Source: an uncultured beta proteobacterium
GTDB lineage: Bacteria; Pseudomonadota; Gammaproteobacteria; Burkholderiales; Burkholderiaceae_C
Direction: 5' to 3'
DNA length: 52,531 nucleotides
Assembly (NCBI GenBank): GCA_903960915.1
Contig: CAJCCO010000017.1
Location: 1 to 52,531, forward strand
This document shows, one piece after another, positions 9,401-18,629 of this stretch. A program made the translations under genes and the position numbers. Every line of letters begins with the position of its first letter. The stretch's first letter is position 1. The notes beneath the pieces are model-generated. The model did no database searches. It was not told the origin of the DNA and saw only the letters and a list, made by a program, of their open reading frames with translations.

Positions 9401-10123
9401 TCAACCCAGCGAAGGCGATTGCATAGCCATGACGGCCTGACCCGACAGGCGGTAACCCGCACCCCGGACGGTTTCAATCATAAGTCCCGCCTGAACCCCC
9501 AATGCCTCTCGCAGACGTTTGACATGTACGTCCACGGTGCGCTCTTCAATGAACACATGATCACCCCAGACTTTGTCAAGCAACTGGGAGCGGCTGTGCA
9601 CGCGCTCGGCGTGGCTCATGAAGTAGTGCAGCAACTTGAACTCGGTAGGACCCAGCTTGAGCAGTTGCGTATTAAAAGTCACCCGGTAGGTGGCTGCATC
9701 AAGAGAGAGCCCGCCAATAGTCAGTGTGCCGCCGATTTCTTCAGGCGCGCGGCGTCGAAGAACGGCGCGTACACGGGCCAGCAACTCTTTGGTGGAAAAG
9801 GGTTTGACAATGTAATCGTCAGCACCCGCATCAAGCCCTGCAATTCGGTCCATCTCATCGCCGCGTGCAGTGAGCATGATGAGGGGAACAGCTTTGGTAC
9901 GTTCGTTTTTCCGCCAGCGCTTGGCTAAGGACAGACCCGTTTCGCCAGGCAGCATCCAATCCAGCAAAATCACATCGGGGACGAGATCATCGATCTCGCG
10001 TTGCGCCGAAGCACTGTCCATGGCCCAGATAGTTCGAAAGCCGTTGTGGCGCAGGTTGACCGCTATCAGCTCAGCAATTGCGGGCTCATCCTCAACAATC
10101 AACACACTGGGCTGACGTCTCAT
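9401..10123 (-). CDS. phoB: Phosphate regulon response regulator PhoB
   Basis: A 240-residue OmpR-family regulator. The receiver domain has the acidic pair E11-D12, phospho-acceptor D55 (VILLDWMLPG), T85 and K107. The C-terminal winged helix (SQLLDKVWGDHVFIEERTVDVHVKRLREAL) binds direct repeats resembling CTGTCAT. Five promoters in this window carry such repeats, so this is presumably their activator. The start ATG overlaps the phoU stop (ATGA), giving translational coupling. Confidence 0.97.
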   Translation of the reverse strand: MRRQPSVLIVEDEPAIAELIAVNLRHNGFRTIWAMDSASAQREIDDLVPDVILLDWMLPGETGLSLAKRWRKNERTKAVPLIMLTARGDEMDRIAGLDAGADDYIVKPFSTKELLARVRAVLRRRAPEEIGGTLTIGGLSLDAATYRVTFNTQLLKLGPTEFKLLHYFMSHAERVHSRSQLLDKVWGDHVFIEERTVDVHVKRLREALGVQAGLMIETVRGAGYRLSGQAVMAMQSPSLG

Positions 10124-10821
10124 TTCACCACCGATTCGATCACTTCCATGGAGGTGTGGCGGACGTCAGCACCCTTAACAATATAAATAATGAACTCGGC
10201 GATGTTCTTGGCGTGGTCGCCAATGCGCTCAATCGCTTTGGCCAAGAAAAGCAGGTCCAGGCTGGGAGAAATCATGCGCGGGTCTTCCATCATGTAGGTC
10301 ACCAGTTTGCGCACAAAGCCATCAAACTCCTGGTCAATCAAATCGTCTTCTTTCAAAATATCCACCGCGGTCTTGACATCGAGCCGGGCAAAAGCATCCA
10401 GGGCTTTACGGAGCAGGCCCGAGGCCATGTCCGCCGCCACACGCAACTCCAACGATGGCAAAGAACGGGGGGCGCCGCTGTTGATGATGGATCGCACCAT
10501 ACGCGCTATCTTCTCTGCCTCGTCGCCCACACGCTCTAGGTTGGCCGTGGTTTTTGATATGGCAATCAACAGGCGCAGGTCACGTGCCGTGGGCTGGCGC
10601 CGGGCAATGATGCTGGAGAGCTCACGGTCGATGTCCACTTCCATGGCATTAACCCGTGCCTCGGCGGCCGACACTTCATTGGCAAGGTCCACACTGAATT
10701 GCGAAAGCGCCAAGATAGCCTGGCGAATTTGCGACTCCACCAGACCACCGAGTTCCATCACCCGGGTGGAAACGGCACTCAGTTCGCTGTCAAATTGCGT
10801 CGATAGATGTTTTTCGGGCAT
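10120..10821 (-). CDS. phoU: Phosphate transport regulator PhoU
   Basis: A 233-residue all-helical protein with two PhoU repeats. PhoU couples the Pst transporter to PhoR, restraining the kinase when phosphate is plentiful. The ATG at 10821 (MPEKHLSTQFDSEL) has GGAA six bases upstream and matches family length; an in-frame TTG four codons earlier is less likely. It sits 52 bases after pstB and overlaps phoB by four bases. In other bacteria loss of PhoU causes toxic phosphate and polyphosphate accumulation, which is relevant beside the ppk genes here. Confidence 0.95.
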   Translation of the reverse strand: MPEKHLSTQFDSELSAVSTRVMELGGLVESQIRQAILALSQFSVDLANEVSAAEARVNAMEVDIDRELSSIIARRQPTARDLRLLIAISKTTANLERVGDEAEKIARMVRSIINSGAPRSLPSLELRVAADMASGLLRKALDAFARLDVKTAVDILKEDDLIDQEFDGFVRKLVTYMMEDPRMISPSLDLLFLAKAIERIGDHAKNIAEFIIYIVKGADVRHTSMEVIESVVK

Positions 10822-10873
10822 GGTATTTTCCAAAAATAGTTATTGATAAGCTCAACCGGATTTTCGAGTGCAA

Positions 10874-11662
10874 TCAGCCAAAGCGGCCCGTGATGTAGTC
10901 TTCAGTTTCCTTGCGGGTGGGTTTGAAGAAAAGCTGCTCGGTGGAGCCGAACTCCATCAAGTCACCCAGGTACATATAGGCGGTGTAATCGCTGCAACGG
11001 GCCGCCTGTTGCATGTTGTGGGTCACGATCACGACGGTGTAATCACTTTTCAACTCTGTGATCAACTCTTCAATCTTGGCTGTCGAAATAGGGTCCAGTG
11101 CGGAACAGGGTTCATCCAGCAGCAGCACTTCAGGTTTGATGGCAATCCCGCGGGCGATGCAAAGGCGTTGCTGCTGTCCACCTGACAAACTGGAGCCATT
11201 TTGTTGCAGTTTGTCTTTAACCTCTGTCCACAAGGCTGCTTTGCGCAAGGCCCACTCTACACGCTCCTCCATATCGGTCGCATTGAGTGTTTCAAACAAT
11301 TTCACGCCAAAGGCGATGTTGTCGTAGATGGACATGGGAAAAGGTGTGGGCTTTTGAAACACCATACCGACCTTGGCTCGCAGCAAGGCCACATCTTTTT
11401 TACTGGTGAGCAAATTCTCGCCATCCAGCAAAATTTCTCCCTCGGCCCGCTGCTCTGGGTAGAGCTCGAACATACGGTTAAAAACGCGCAACAGCGTTGA
11501 TTTTCCGCAGCCAGAAGGACCGATGAAGGCGGTTACTTTCTTCTCGGGAATTTCCAGGTTGATGTTCTTCAACGCGCGGAACTTGCCATAGTAGAAGTCC
11601 AGATTTTTTACCGAGATTTTTGAGCGCTCTGGCAAGGCCTGGCCCATAGTCATGTTTCCCAT
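10874..11662 (-). CDS. pstB: Phosphate ABC transporter ATP-binding protein PstB
   Basis: A 262-residue ABC ATPase with Walker [10 protein letters not shown], the PstB-type Q-loop [15 protein letters not shown], signature SLSGGQQQR, Walker [14 protein letters not shown] and the switch histidine in VTHNMQQA. It powers the high-affinity phosphate importer with PstS, PstC and PstA. The frame extends to a TTG at 11677, but the GGAG there is better read as the ribosome site for the ATG at 11662; two further in-frame ATGs follow within 18 bases. It lies 25 bases after pstA. Confidence 0.96.
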   Translation of the reverse strand: MGNMTMGQALPERSKISVKNLDFYYGKFRALKNINLEIPEKKVTAFIGPSGCGKSTLLRVFNRMFELYPEQRAEGEILLDGENLLTSKKDVALLRAKVGMVFQKPTPFPMSIYDNIAFGVKLFETLNATDMEERVEWALRKAALWTEVKDKLQQNGSSLSGGQQQRLCIARGIAIKPEVLLLDEPCSALDPISTAKIEELITELKSDYTVVIVTHNMQQAARCSDYTAYMYLGDLMEFGSTEQLFFKPTRKETEDYITGRFG

Positions 11663-11687
11663 TTGCAGAAGCTCCAATAGAGTGAGA

Positions 11688-12572
11688 TCAGGACTTGCTG
11701 CGGGTCATCACCCGGGCAAGAATATTGAGTGCGAGAACAGCGATCGTGATGATGAACACACCCGCCCAGGCCAGCTTTTGCCAGTTTTCATAGGGGCTCA
11801 TCGCAAATTTGAAAATCGTGACGGGCAAACTCGCCATGGGCTCACCCAAACTGGAGGTCCAGAACTGGTTGCTCAAGGCCGTAAAGAGCAGGGGCGCAGT
11901 TTCACCCGCAATACGCGCTACCGCCAGCAATATGCCGGTGATAACGCCGGAGCGGGCTGAGCGCATGGTGATGCTCAGAATCACTTTCCACTTGGGCGCA
12001 CCCAATGCATAAGCGGCCTCACGCAGCCCTGGGGGTACGAGTTGCAACATGTTCTCCGTTGTGCGTATCACCACGGGAATAACAATCAAGGCCAGCGCCA
12101 TGATGCCGGCATAGGCTGAGAACGTTTTATAACGTGACACGATCACGGCGTAAACAAACAGTCCAATCACGATGGAAGGAGCAGACAACAAAATGTCATT
12201 CACAAACCGAGTGACTTGAGCCAACCAGCCCTTGGTGTCAAATTCGGCAAGGTAAATACCCGCCATGATGCCAATCGGTGTTCCGACAAAGGTCGCAAGC
12301 ATCACCATCAAGAATGAGCCATAGATGGCATTGGCCAAACCACCTTCATCGTTCGGGGGCGGCGTCATTTCTGTCAAGGTGGCCAGTGTCAGGCCATCGA
12401 CACCCAAGCGAACCGTTTCAAAGAGTATCCAAGTCAGCCAAAACAAACCAAAACCCATGGCCATCAATGAAAGTGTCAACGCAATGCGGTTGACCAGCTT
12501 ACGTTGTGCATACTTGGCAAGCCGTGACTTTTCATGCGCGGCGGCATTGAACAAAGCTTCACTGGTGCTCAT
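11688..12572 (-). CDS. pstA: Phosphate ABC transporter permease PstA
   Basis: A 294-residue permease with about six membrane helices and the binding-protein-dependent transport motif around [15 protein letters not shown], which docks PstB. It forms the channel with PstC. The N-terminus ([25 protein letters not shown]) is hydrophilic and cytoplasmic before the first helix near residue 35. Its ATG overlaps the pstC stop by four bases (ATGA). Confidence 0.96.
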   Translation of the reverse strand: MSTSEALFNAAAHEKSRLAKYAQRKLVNRIALTLSLMAMGFGLFWLTWILFETVRLGVDGLTLATLTEMTPPPNDEGGLANAIYGSFLMVMLATFVGTPIGIMAGIYLAEFDTKGWLAQVTRFVNDILLSAPSIVIGLFVYAVIVSRYKTFSAYAGIMALALIVIPVVIRTTENMLQLVPPGLREAAYALGAPKWKVILSITMRSARSGVITGILLAVARIAGETAPLLFTALSNQFWTSSLGEPMASLPVTIFKFAMSPYENWQKLAWAGVFIITIAVLALNILARVMTRSKS

Positions 12573-13600
12573 GTCTTGGCTCCTTCATTCTTCTTCAACT
12601 GCGCCAGCAAAATCTTGGACAAGGACAGCACCACAAAGGTGATGAAAAACAGAACAAGACCCAAGTACATCAAAGAGGCCTGGTGCAAACCTGCGCCCGC
12701 TTCAGCAAACTCATTGGCCAGCGCAGAGGTGATGCTGTTGGCGGCCTGGAACAGGCTGAGCGAATCGAGCTGGTTAAAGTTGCCGATGACAAAAGTCACG
12801 GCCATGGTCTCTCCAATGGCTCGCCCCAAACCCAACATGATGCCGCCAATAACACCCGCCTTGGTATAGGGCAGCACCACGGTGGAGACAACCTCCCAGG
12901 TGGTGGCCCCTAAGCCATAAGCAGATTCTTTGAGCAAAGTGGGGGTGACTTCAAAAACGTCACGCATGACGGCCGCAATGAACGGAATGATCATGATGGC
13001 CAAAATAATGCCTGCCGACAAAATACCAATGCCGACGGGTGGCCCCGAGAAAAATGCGCCTAAATAAGGAACGCCTTTGAACATGGCCTGCAGGGGTTGC
13101 TGCACATACGTGGACAACAAAGGACCAAACACCAGCAAACCCCACATACCATAAACAATCGACGGTATGGCCGCCAACAACTCAATCGCCGTGCCCAAGG
13201 GGCGCTTGAGCCAGGCTGGCGAGAGCTCGGTCAGGAACAAGGCAATACCAAAACTAACGGGCACTGCGATCAGCAGCGCGATGAACGAGGTCATCAAGGT
13301 GCCATAAATCATCACCAGCCCGCCAAAGTCTTCTTTGACCGGGTCCCAGGTGGTACTGGTTAAAAAGCCCAGGCCGTATTTGCTGATGGCAGGCCAGGCG
13401 CTGATGGTCAATGACAGCAAAATAGCCACCAACATACAGAGGGTAAAAATGGCGGCACCTTTGGCTACCCAGCCAAAGACACGGTCTGCCATGGGCCCGG
13501 AGCGGGCCGCTTTCAAAGGAGGAGGTTTGGTCATAACACGCCCTAAAGACTGGTCAGTCTGGTTGCCAAGAATCTGATTCGCTGAAAGTGTAGTTGACAC
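12569..13600 (-). CDS. pstC: Phosphate ABC transporter permease PstC
   Basis: A permease with six predicted helices and the docking loop [16 protein letters not shown], partner of PstA. The reading frame is open to 13699, but that would overlap the 3' end of pstS. The GTG at 13600 ([14 protein letters not shown]) has AGGAG seven bases upstream and gives 343 residues, so it is the preferred start. A cytoplasmic N-terminus of about 35 residues precedes helix 1. It is 40 bases after pstS. Confidence 0.94.
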   Translation of the reverse strand: MSTTLSANQILGNQTDQSLGRVMTKPPPLKAARSGPMADRVFGWVAKGAAIFTLCMLVAILLSLTISAWPAISKYGLGFLTSTTWDPVKEDFGGLVMIYGTLMTSFIALLIAVPVSFGIALFLTELSPAWLKRPLGTAIELLAAIPSIVYGMWGLLVFGPLLSTYVQQPLQAMFKGVPYLGAFFSGPPVGIGILSAGIILAIMIIPFIAAVMRDVFEVTPTLLKESAYGLGATTWEVVSTVVLPYTKAGVIGGIMLGLGRAIGETMAVTFVIGNFNQLDSLSLFQAANSITSALANEFAEAGAGLHQASLMYLGLVLFFITFVVLSLSKILLAQLKKNEGAKT

Positions 13601-13640
13601 GCACCAACTCCTATGAAATGGACTTTGAAAGAGCCGGTTC

Positions 13641-14684
13641 TTACTTGATAGCCACTGGCTTGCCAGCAGCATCAGTGGTGGTGGACCAGGCTTTTTCAAT
13701 CGATGCGATCACGCTGCTGGGCATAGGCACGTAGTCCAGGTCAGATGCGCTTTTGGCGCCGTTTTTGTAAGCCCAGGCAAAGAACTTGAAGGTCTCGGTG
13801 GCTTGGGCAGGCTTGTCCTGCTTGACGTGCATCAGGATGAACGTAGCAGTGGAAATAGGCCAAGAATTTTTTCCGGGCTGATCGGTAATGAGTTGGTAAA
13901 ACGATTTATTCCAGTCAGCGCCAGCAGCCGCGGCCTTGAAGGTTTCGTCATCAGGCGCCACAAACACACCCTCTTTGTTTTTCAACAAGGTGTAGGTCAT
14001 CTTGTTTTGTTTCACGTAGGAATACTCAACATAACCAATCGAGTTGGGCAAACGGCCCACGAATGCGGCCACGCCTTCATTGCCTTTGCCACCTGCACCG
14101 ATGGGCCAGTTAACAGCTGTGCCCTCACCCACTTTTGATTTCCACTCGGGATGAACGCGGCTGAGGTAGTTGGTGAAGTTAAAGGTGGTGCCCGAGCCAT
14201 CTGCGCGACGCACGACTGCGATTTCAGCGTCAGGCAGCGCCAGTCCGGCGTTCAAGGCCTTGATGGCGGCATCATTCCACTTGGTGATCTTGCCGAGGTA
14301 AATATCACCCAGCACTTGGCCGTCAAGTTTCATCTGGCCAGGAGCGATACCTTTGATGTTGACGACAGGCACGGTGCCACCGATGACAGTGGGGAACTGA
14401 AACTGCCCCTTCTTCTTCAAATCTTCGTCAGTCAAAGGCATGTCGGAGGCACCAAAGTCCACCGTTTTGGCATCGATTTGCTTGATGCCAGCACCAGAAC
14501 CTACGGACTGGTAGTTGATTTTGACGCCTGTGGCCTTGTTGTAGTCTGCCGCCCATTTGGAATACAAAGGAGCAGGGAAGCTGGCGCCGGCACCAGTCAC
14601 CTCTTGCGCGCTGGCCAACGGACCGAACGACAGGGAAACCACACCTGCCAGAGTGGCCAATGTGAGGTTGAAAGCAGTTTTCAT
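13641..14684 (-). CDS. pstS: Periplasmic phosphate-binding protein PstS
   Basis: A 347-residue phosphate-binding protein, first gene of the pst-pho operon. Residues 1-26 form a Sec signal peptide ([18 protein letters not shown], cut after ASA) followed by the mature N-terminus [21 protein letters not shown]; the GAGASFP loop and [15 protein letters not shown] are phosphate ligands in the family. The ATG at 14684 has AAGGAT upstream; the longer frame to 14792 would run through the Pho box and add residues before the signal peptide. Regulation: a PhoB box lies about 66 bases upstream of the start. Confidence 0.97.
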   Translation of the reverse strand: MKTAFNLTLATLAGVVSLSFGPLASAQEVTGAGASFPAPLYSKWAADYNKATGVKINYQSVGSGAGIKQIDAKTVDFGASDMPLTDEDLKKKGQFQFPTVIGGTVPVVNIKGIAPGQMKLDGQVLGDIYLGKITKWNDAAIKALNAGLALPDAEIAVVRRADGSGTTFNFTNYLSRVHPEWKSKVGEGTAVNWPIGAGGKGNEGVAAFVGRLPNSIGYVEYSYVKQNKMTYTLLKNKEGVFVAPDDETFKAAAAGADWNKSFYQLITDQPGKNSWPISTATFILMHVKQDKPAQATETFKFFAWAYKNGAKSASDLDYVPMPSSVIASIEKAWSTTTDAAGKPVAIK

Positions 14685-14733
14685 GGGTAATCCTTCTATG
14701 GAGTGGAATGAATGGATGTGAAGCAACCACGCA

Positions 14734-14767
14734 AATATATGTAGCTTGTATGACAGTCCTGTGACAT
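14734..14767 (-). promoter_or_regulatory. PhoB box and -10 of pstS
   Basis: On the minus strand ATGTCAC (14767-14761), spacer AGGA, CTGTCAT (14756-14750): two PhoB half-sites at the standard 11-base period. Ten bases downstream is TATATT (14739-14734), the position of the -10 element in PhoB-activated promoters, where the box replaces the -35. Confidence 0.85.
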
Positions 14768-14825
14768 GGGGCCAAAGTTGGCCCATGGACACAAAAATAA
14801 TAAAAAACAGCCAATTTCACCCGGT

Positions 14826-14859
14826 TTGTCACAGGAATGTCACGAGAGCTTCTTATGGT
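14826..14859 (+). promoter_or_regulatory. PhoB box and -10 of ppk2
   Basis: On the plus strand TTGTCAC (14826-14832), spacer AGGA, ATGTCAC (14837-14843), then a 10-base gap and TATGGT (14854-14859) as -10. It is an inverted near-copy of the pstS box: 15 of 16 core bases match and both use the spacer AGGA. Confidence 0.8.
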
Positions 14860-14898
14860 TGGCCCCCTACACAGTGGTTTCAATCCAGGAGTACCCCT

Positions 14899-15816
14899 TT
14901 GAACGCTACAGACAAGGCCTTAATTCAGCGCATCAAACACGATTTGGCAGACAGCTACGATGAAGAATTCGAGCTCGAACTTGAAGACCGTAACCTCGAC
15001 GCCCTCGCCGACTCCGGCTTGGACATCAGCTCTGAGAGCTACAAAGAAGAACGTAGGCGGTACTTTCGCGAACTCTTTCGCATGCAGGCTGAACTGGTGA
15101 AGTTGCAAGACTGGGTGGTCAAAACCGGCCACAAGGTCGTCATCTTGTTTGAAGGTCGCGATGCTGCGGGCAAAGGGGGCGTCATCAAGCGCATTACCCA
15201 GCGCCTGAACCCCCGCGTGTGCCGGGTAGCCGCTTTGCCAGCCCCCAACGACCGCGAGCGCACGCAGTGGTATTTCCAGCGCTATGTGTCGCACTTGCCC
15301 GCTGCGGGCGAAATTGTGCTGTTTGACCGCAGTTGGTACAACCGGGCTGGGGTGGAGCGCGTCATGGGCTTTTGTACAGACGAGCAGTACGAGGAATTCT
15401 TCAGATCGGTCACCGAGTTTGAAAAAATGCTGGTTCGCTCAGGTGTACAGCTCATCAAATACTGGTTCTCTATCTCCGACAGCGAGCAGCATTTGCGCTT
15501 TCTTGGCCGCATTCATGACCCGCTGAAACAATGGAAACTCAGCCCCATGGACCTGGAGTCGCGCCGTCGCTGGGAGGAGTACACCAAGGCCAAAGAAATC
15601 ATGCTGGAGCGCACCCACATTCCTGAGGCACCCTGGTGGGTAGTCCAGGCCGTGGACAAGAAAAAAGCACGGCTGAATTGCATTCACCACTTGCTGGCAC
15701 AAATTTCATATGGAGAGATTGAGCACCCGCCAATTGAGCTGCCACCACGGGAGCGCCATGATGATTACGTGCGCATGCCGGTAGCGCAAGAAATTCATGT
15801 GCCCGAGGTCTATTGA
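14899..15816 (+). CDS. ppk2: Polyphosphate kinase 2 (PPK2 family)
   Basis: A PPK2-type kinase, which transfers phosphate between polyphosphate and nucleotides. Counted from the TTG start, Walker A is GRDAAGKG (about 86-93) and Walker B LFDRSWYNRAG (about 141-151), with the lid region RRRWEEYTKAKEIML after it. At 305 residues it fits the single-domain PPK2 class; direction (GDP/ADP phosphorylation versus polyphosphate synthesis) cannot be read from sequence. The frame opens at an ATG at 14746, but that would lie inside the two Pho promoters; the TTG at 14899 has AGGAG seven bases upstream. It is divergent from pstS and followed by ppx. Confidence 0.93.
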   Translation: MNATDKALIQRIKHDLADSYDEEFELELEDRNLDALADSGLDISSESYKEERRRYFRELFRMQAELVKLQDWVVKTGHKVVILFEGRDAAGKGGVIKRITQRLNPRVCRVAALPAPNDRERTQWYFQRYVSHLPAAGEIVLFDRSWYNRAGVERVMGFCTDEQYEEFFRSVTEFEKMLVRSGVQLIKYWFSISDSEQHLRFLGRIHDPLKQWKLSPMDLESRRRWEEYTKAKEIMLERTHIPEAPWWVVQAVDKKKARLNCIHHLLAQISYGEIEHPPIELPPRERHDDYVRMPVAQEIHVPEVY

Positions 15817-15875
15817 AAGCGCCAGACCAGCCTCAATGCTATGCTGGCTTTTCCGACATTGGTAATAAATAACGC

Positions 15876-17381
15876 ATGCAAAATGGAACTCGCCTGGCGG
15901 CAGTCGATCTGGGATCGAACAGCTTTCGCCTTGAAATTGGGCACCTCGACCACAACCAATTTATTCGCACCGAATATTTGAAAGAAACCGTTCGCCAAGG
16001 TAGCGGACTTGACTCTGAGCGCAACCTGACACCCGCCGCCATGCAAAGCGGCTGGGACTGCCTGGCGCGTTTTGGCGAACGACTGGCAGGTTTTAAAAGT
16101 GTTGAAGTTCGCGCTGTTGCCACGCAAACCTTAAGAGAAGCGCGCAACCGCGATGTATTTTTAACCCAAGCCAACCGGATTTTGGGTTTTCCTATTGATG
16201 TGATTTCTGGGCGCGAAGAAGCTCGGCTGATCTACCAGGGAGTCGCTCAATCTCTGGCCCATTCCGACGAGCGCCGCCTGGTGATTGACATTGGCGGGCG
16301 CTCCACTGAAATGATATTAGGCCATGGACTCACGCCGACCCTGATGGAGTCATTTCGGGTGGGGAGCATTGCTTGGTCAACCCGGTATTTTGCCAATCAA
16401 CAATTCAGCAAAGAAGCCTTCCAGATGGCTGAAATTGCCGCCAAAGCTGTATTGGACGAAGCACTCAACGCCTATAGCCCCGACACCTGGGATGTGGCTT
16501 ATGGCTCAGCAGGTACGGTGGGCGCCGTGGGCGATGTGCTGGCGGCTGCCGGCTGGCCCCAAGGAACGGTGACACGCGCTGGGCTGGATTGGCTACTGGA
16601 CAAACTGCTTAGCGCGCAATCGGCCGACCGTATCAAATTACTTGGTCTGAAAGAAGATAGGCGCCCCATCATTGGTGGCGGCTTGAGTATCCTTCGCGCC
16701 CTCTTTGACCTGCTTCATATCGACCAGATGCAACTGGCCTCAGGGGGGCTACGCCACGGCCTACTGGTGGACATGATGGGAGGTACCGCTGACCCCACTG
16801 ATTTGCGCGCCAGGTCAGTTCAACGATTAGCCACCAAATTTGGGGCAGATACCGTTCATGGCCAACGCGTCGGCCAAGTCGCCCTGCAATTACTGGCACA
16901 ACTCGACGGTGGCGCCCAGACGAAAAACACATTAGGTACGCTTCCCGCGGCGCAAAAACTGAAATGGGCCGCGCAATTGCACGAAATTGGCAGCCATATT
17001 TCACATGCCGACTACCACAAGCACGGCGCCTATATTCTTGACAATGCTGATGCCATGGGCTTTTCCTTGTCTGAACTGCATCGCTTAAGTTTGCTGGTGC
17101 TGGGGCACCGGGGGAAACTGAGAAAACTTGAAGCCGACTTTGAGAATGGCACCTTCGTCAAGCAGTTGCTGACCTTGCGGCTCGCAGTAATTCTCTGCCA
17201 CGCCAGACGCGATCCGGATATGGATGGTGTTCAGATTCAACTCGATACGCGCCGCCAATGCTTTGAAATTTCCTGCCGTACGGGTTGGGCTGCACTGTTT
17301 CCACAATCGGCGCATCTGCTAAGGGAAGAGGTTCTGGCCTGGCAAAAAACGCCCTGGTCGATTTGCTTTGTGGAGGATTAA
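15876..17381 (+). CDS. ppx: Exopolyphosphatase (Ppx/GppA family)
   Basis: A 501-residue Ppx/GppA phosphatase, which removes terminal phosphate from polyphosphate and may act on pppGpp. The actin-like ATPase folds show AAVDLGSNSFRLEIG near the start, RAVATQTLREARN, and the phosphate-2 loop VIDIGGRSTEMILG, where Arg replaces the third Gly of the usual GGGSTE. The C-terminal ~190 residues form an HD-like helical domain (AAQLHEIGSHISHADYHKHGAYIL). It follows ppk2 by 59 bases on the same strand, so a synthase and a hydrolase of the same polymer are probably co-transcribed from the ppk2 Pho promoter. It converges on the CorA-like gene. Confidence 0.92.
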   Translation: MQNGTRLAAVDLGSNSFRLEIGHLDHNQFIRTEYLKETVRQGSGLDSERNLTPAAMQSGWDCLARFGERLAGFKSVEVRAVATQTLREARNRDVFLTQANRILGFPIDVISGREEARLIYQGVAQSLAHSDERRLVIDIGGRSTEMILGHGLTPTLMESFRVGSIAWSTRYFANQQFSKEAFQMAEIAAKAVLDEALNAYSPDTWDVAYGSAGTVGAVGDVLAAAGWPQGTVTRAGLDWLLDKLLSAQSADRIKLLGLKEDRRPIIGGGLSILRALFDLLHIDQMQLASGGLRHGLLVDMMGGTADPTDLRARSVQRLATKFGADTVHGQRVGQVALQLLAQLDGGAQTKNTLGTLPAAQKLKWAAQLHEIGSHISHADYHKHGAYILDNADAMGFSLSELHRLSLLVLGHRGKLRKLEADFENGTFVKQLLTLRLAVILCHARRDPDMDGVQIQLDTRRQCFEISCRTGWAALFPQSAHLLREEVLAWQKTPWSICFVED

Positions 17382-17432
17382 CCCGGATTGGCTGGCAAGT
17401 CAGCATTTAAGCCGTCAACCCGGAAGACCTGA

Positions 17433-18446
17433 TCAATCACGAAATTTCTTGAAGGCCAGGCGAGCGGCAACAGCGGTGAAGGAAAGAATAATCGCCACCA
17501 CTATCCAGAATCCCTTGTCGTTTTGTGCCCAGGGTATGCCTCCCACATTCATGCCTAACAATCCGGCAATGATGTTGATGGGCAAAGCCAGCACTGTCAC
17601 CACAGTCAACACATAAAGACTGCGGTTGTTGGCCTCGGTAGCCCGGCCTGCAATCTCTTCTTGCAATAGCTTGATGCGCTCTTGAAGTTCAGTCATGTCT
17701 CGCAGTACCACGGTGAACTCTTCGGTGGCTTGCCGCAAATCCTGCAAGTCCTCCTCCCCAATCCATGTGGGGGGCTTTTGTAATAACCGGAACAAGGCAG
17801 CAGGCTCAGGCGCCAACAAGCGTTGTAAGCGCACCAAGAGGCGACGCAAGGCACCCAGATCCGCACGCTGTTTCTCCAATCGGTCAGAAAGCAATTGATC
17901 TTCAATCGTGTCTATCCGAACCGTGGTGTCACGAACAATGCGCACCAGTACATCGCCTTGGTCGTGCATCAGATGAACCAGCAAGGCCACGGATGATTGA
18001 ATTTTCCGCCCCTGTTTGACAGCATCGCGCAGTCTGTCAATAGAGCGCAAGGGCTGCGAGCGCAAGCTAATCACACAGCGCGGATTCACCGTCAGCCACA
18101 AGCTGGAGATATCGGATGACTCAAAATTAAAATCGAAGTGAACATCATTGATGACCGCCATCAGCATGTCATCGTCAAGTTCCACACGGGTGGAACGCGA
18201 GCCTTCATGCAGTGCCTCACGAAATACATCGGGAAGCAGCTTGTGGTCGCGCAGCCATTTCTCGGTGGCCGTGTGGCTCAAATTGAAATGCAGCCAGACA
18301 AAGCCCTGAGCCTGCCCTTCTAATTTTTCTGCTGCTAAAAATTCAAGCGCTTGATCAGCACTGACTGCACTGCCAACCCCATCGGGTGAAAAACAAAATC
18401 CGCAGATCAAACCTGTTGGATCTGAACCATAAGTTGCTGGAGTCAT
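17433..18446 (-). CDS. CorA/ZntB-family divalent cation transporter
   Basis: A 337-residue member of the CorA superfamily: a soluble N-terminal alpha/beta domain, a long coiled helix (about 150-270) and two C-terminal membrane helices with the signature GMN in GLLGMNVGGIPWAQND. The family forms pentameric channels for Mg2+, Co2+ or, for ZntB, Zn2+. The N-terminus and the GMN context look closer to ZntB than to CorA, but the ion cannot be fixed from sequence. Upstream is a triple PhoB-box array with a matching -10, so phosphate-starvation induction is predicted. A cation role beside polyphosphate enzymes makes sense because polyphosphate is stored as Mg or other metal salts (inference). Confidence 0.88.
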   Translation of the reverse strand: MTPATYGSDPTGLICGFCFSPDGVGSAVSADQALEFLAAEKLEGQAQGFVWLHFNLSHTATEKWLRDHKLLPDVFREALHEGSRSTRVELDDDMLMAVINDVHFDFNFESSDISSLWLTVNPRCVISLRSQPLRSIDRLRDAVKQGRKIQSSVALLVHLMHDQGDVLVRIVRDTTVRIDTIEDQLLSDRLEKQRADLGALRRLLVRLQRLLAPEPAALFRLLQKPPTWIGEEDLQDLRQATEEFTVVLRDMTELQERIKLLQEEIAGRATEANNRSLYVLTVVTVLALPINIIAGLLGMNVGGIPWAQNDKGFWIVVAIILSFTAVAARLAFKKFRD

Positions 18447-18477
18447 TGATTGCTAGCACCCTTCGATCAAACTTTTT

Positions 18478-18522
18478 ATTGTTGATGCAATTGATGACAC
18501 TTTCATGACGGGACCATGTCAA
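18478..18522 (-). promoter_or_regulatory. Triple PhoB-box array and -10 of the CorA-like gene
   Basis: Minus-strand half-sites TTGACAT (18522-18516), CCGTCAT (18511-18505) and GTGTCAT (18500-18494), each separated by four bases, then ten bases and AACAAT (18483-18478) as -10. The same 10-base gap and the same AACAAT hexamer occur at the ppk1 promoter. Confidence 0.75.
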
Positions 18523-18568
18523 TCACCAGCTGGCAATGGCAGCGGTCAGTTCACTTCAATGCCAGGAC

Positions 18569-18596
18569 TTGACGTGAAGCAATTAAACCATATAAA
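18569..18596 (+). promoter_or_regulatory. Sigma-70 type promoter of the histone-like gene
   Basis: TTGACG (18569-18574), 16-base spacer, TATAAA (18591-18596). A partly palindromic element AAAC-N10-GTTT (18594-18611) overlaps the -10 and the expected transcript start, in the position of a repressor site. An AGGA ribosome site stands five bases before the ATG at 18630. Confidence 0.65.
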
Positions 18597-18629
18597 CTGT
18601 ATACACCGTTTAAATAAAAAAGGAAAAAC

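Noticed and set aside
13601..13699. N-terminal extension of pstC to an upstream start
   Set aside because: It would overlap pstS; the GTG at 13600 has AGGAG at ideal spacing.
18447..18629. PhoB control of the histone-like gene from the same intergenic region
   Set aside because: The repeats are oriented to the CorA-like gene; the histone-like gene has its own TTGACG/TATAAA promoter. PhoB influence is not excluded but not supported.
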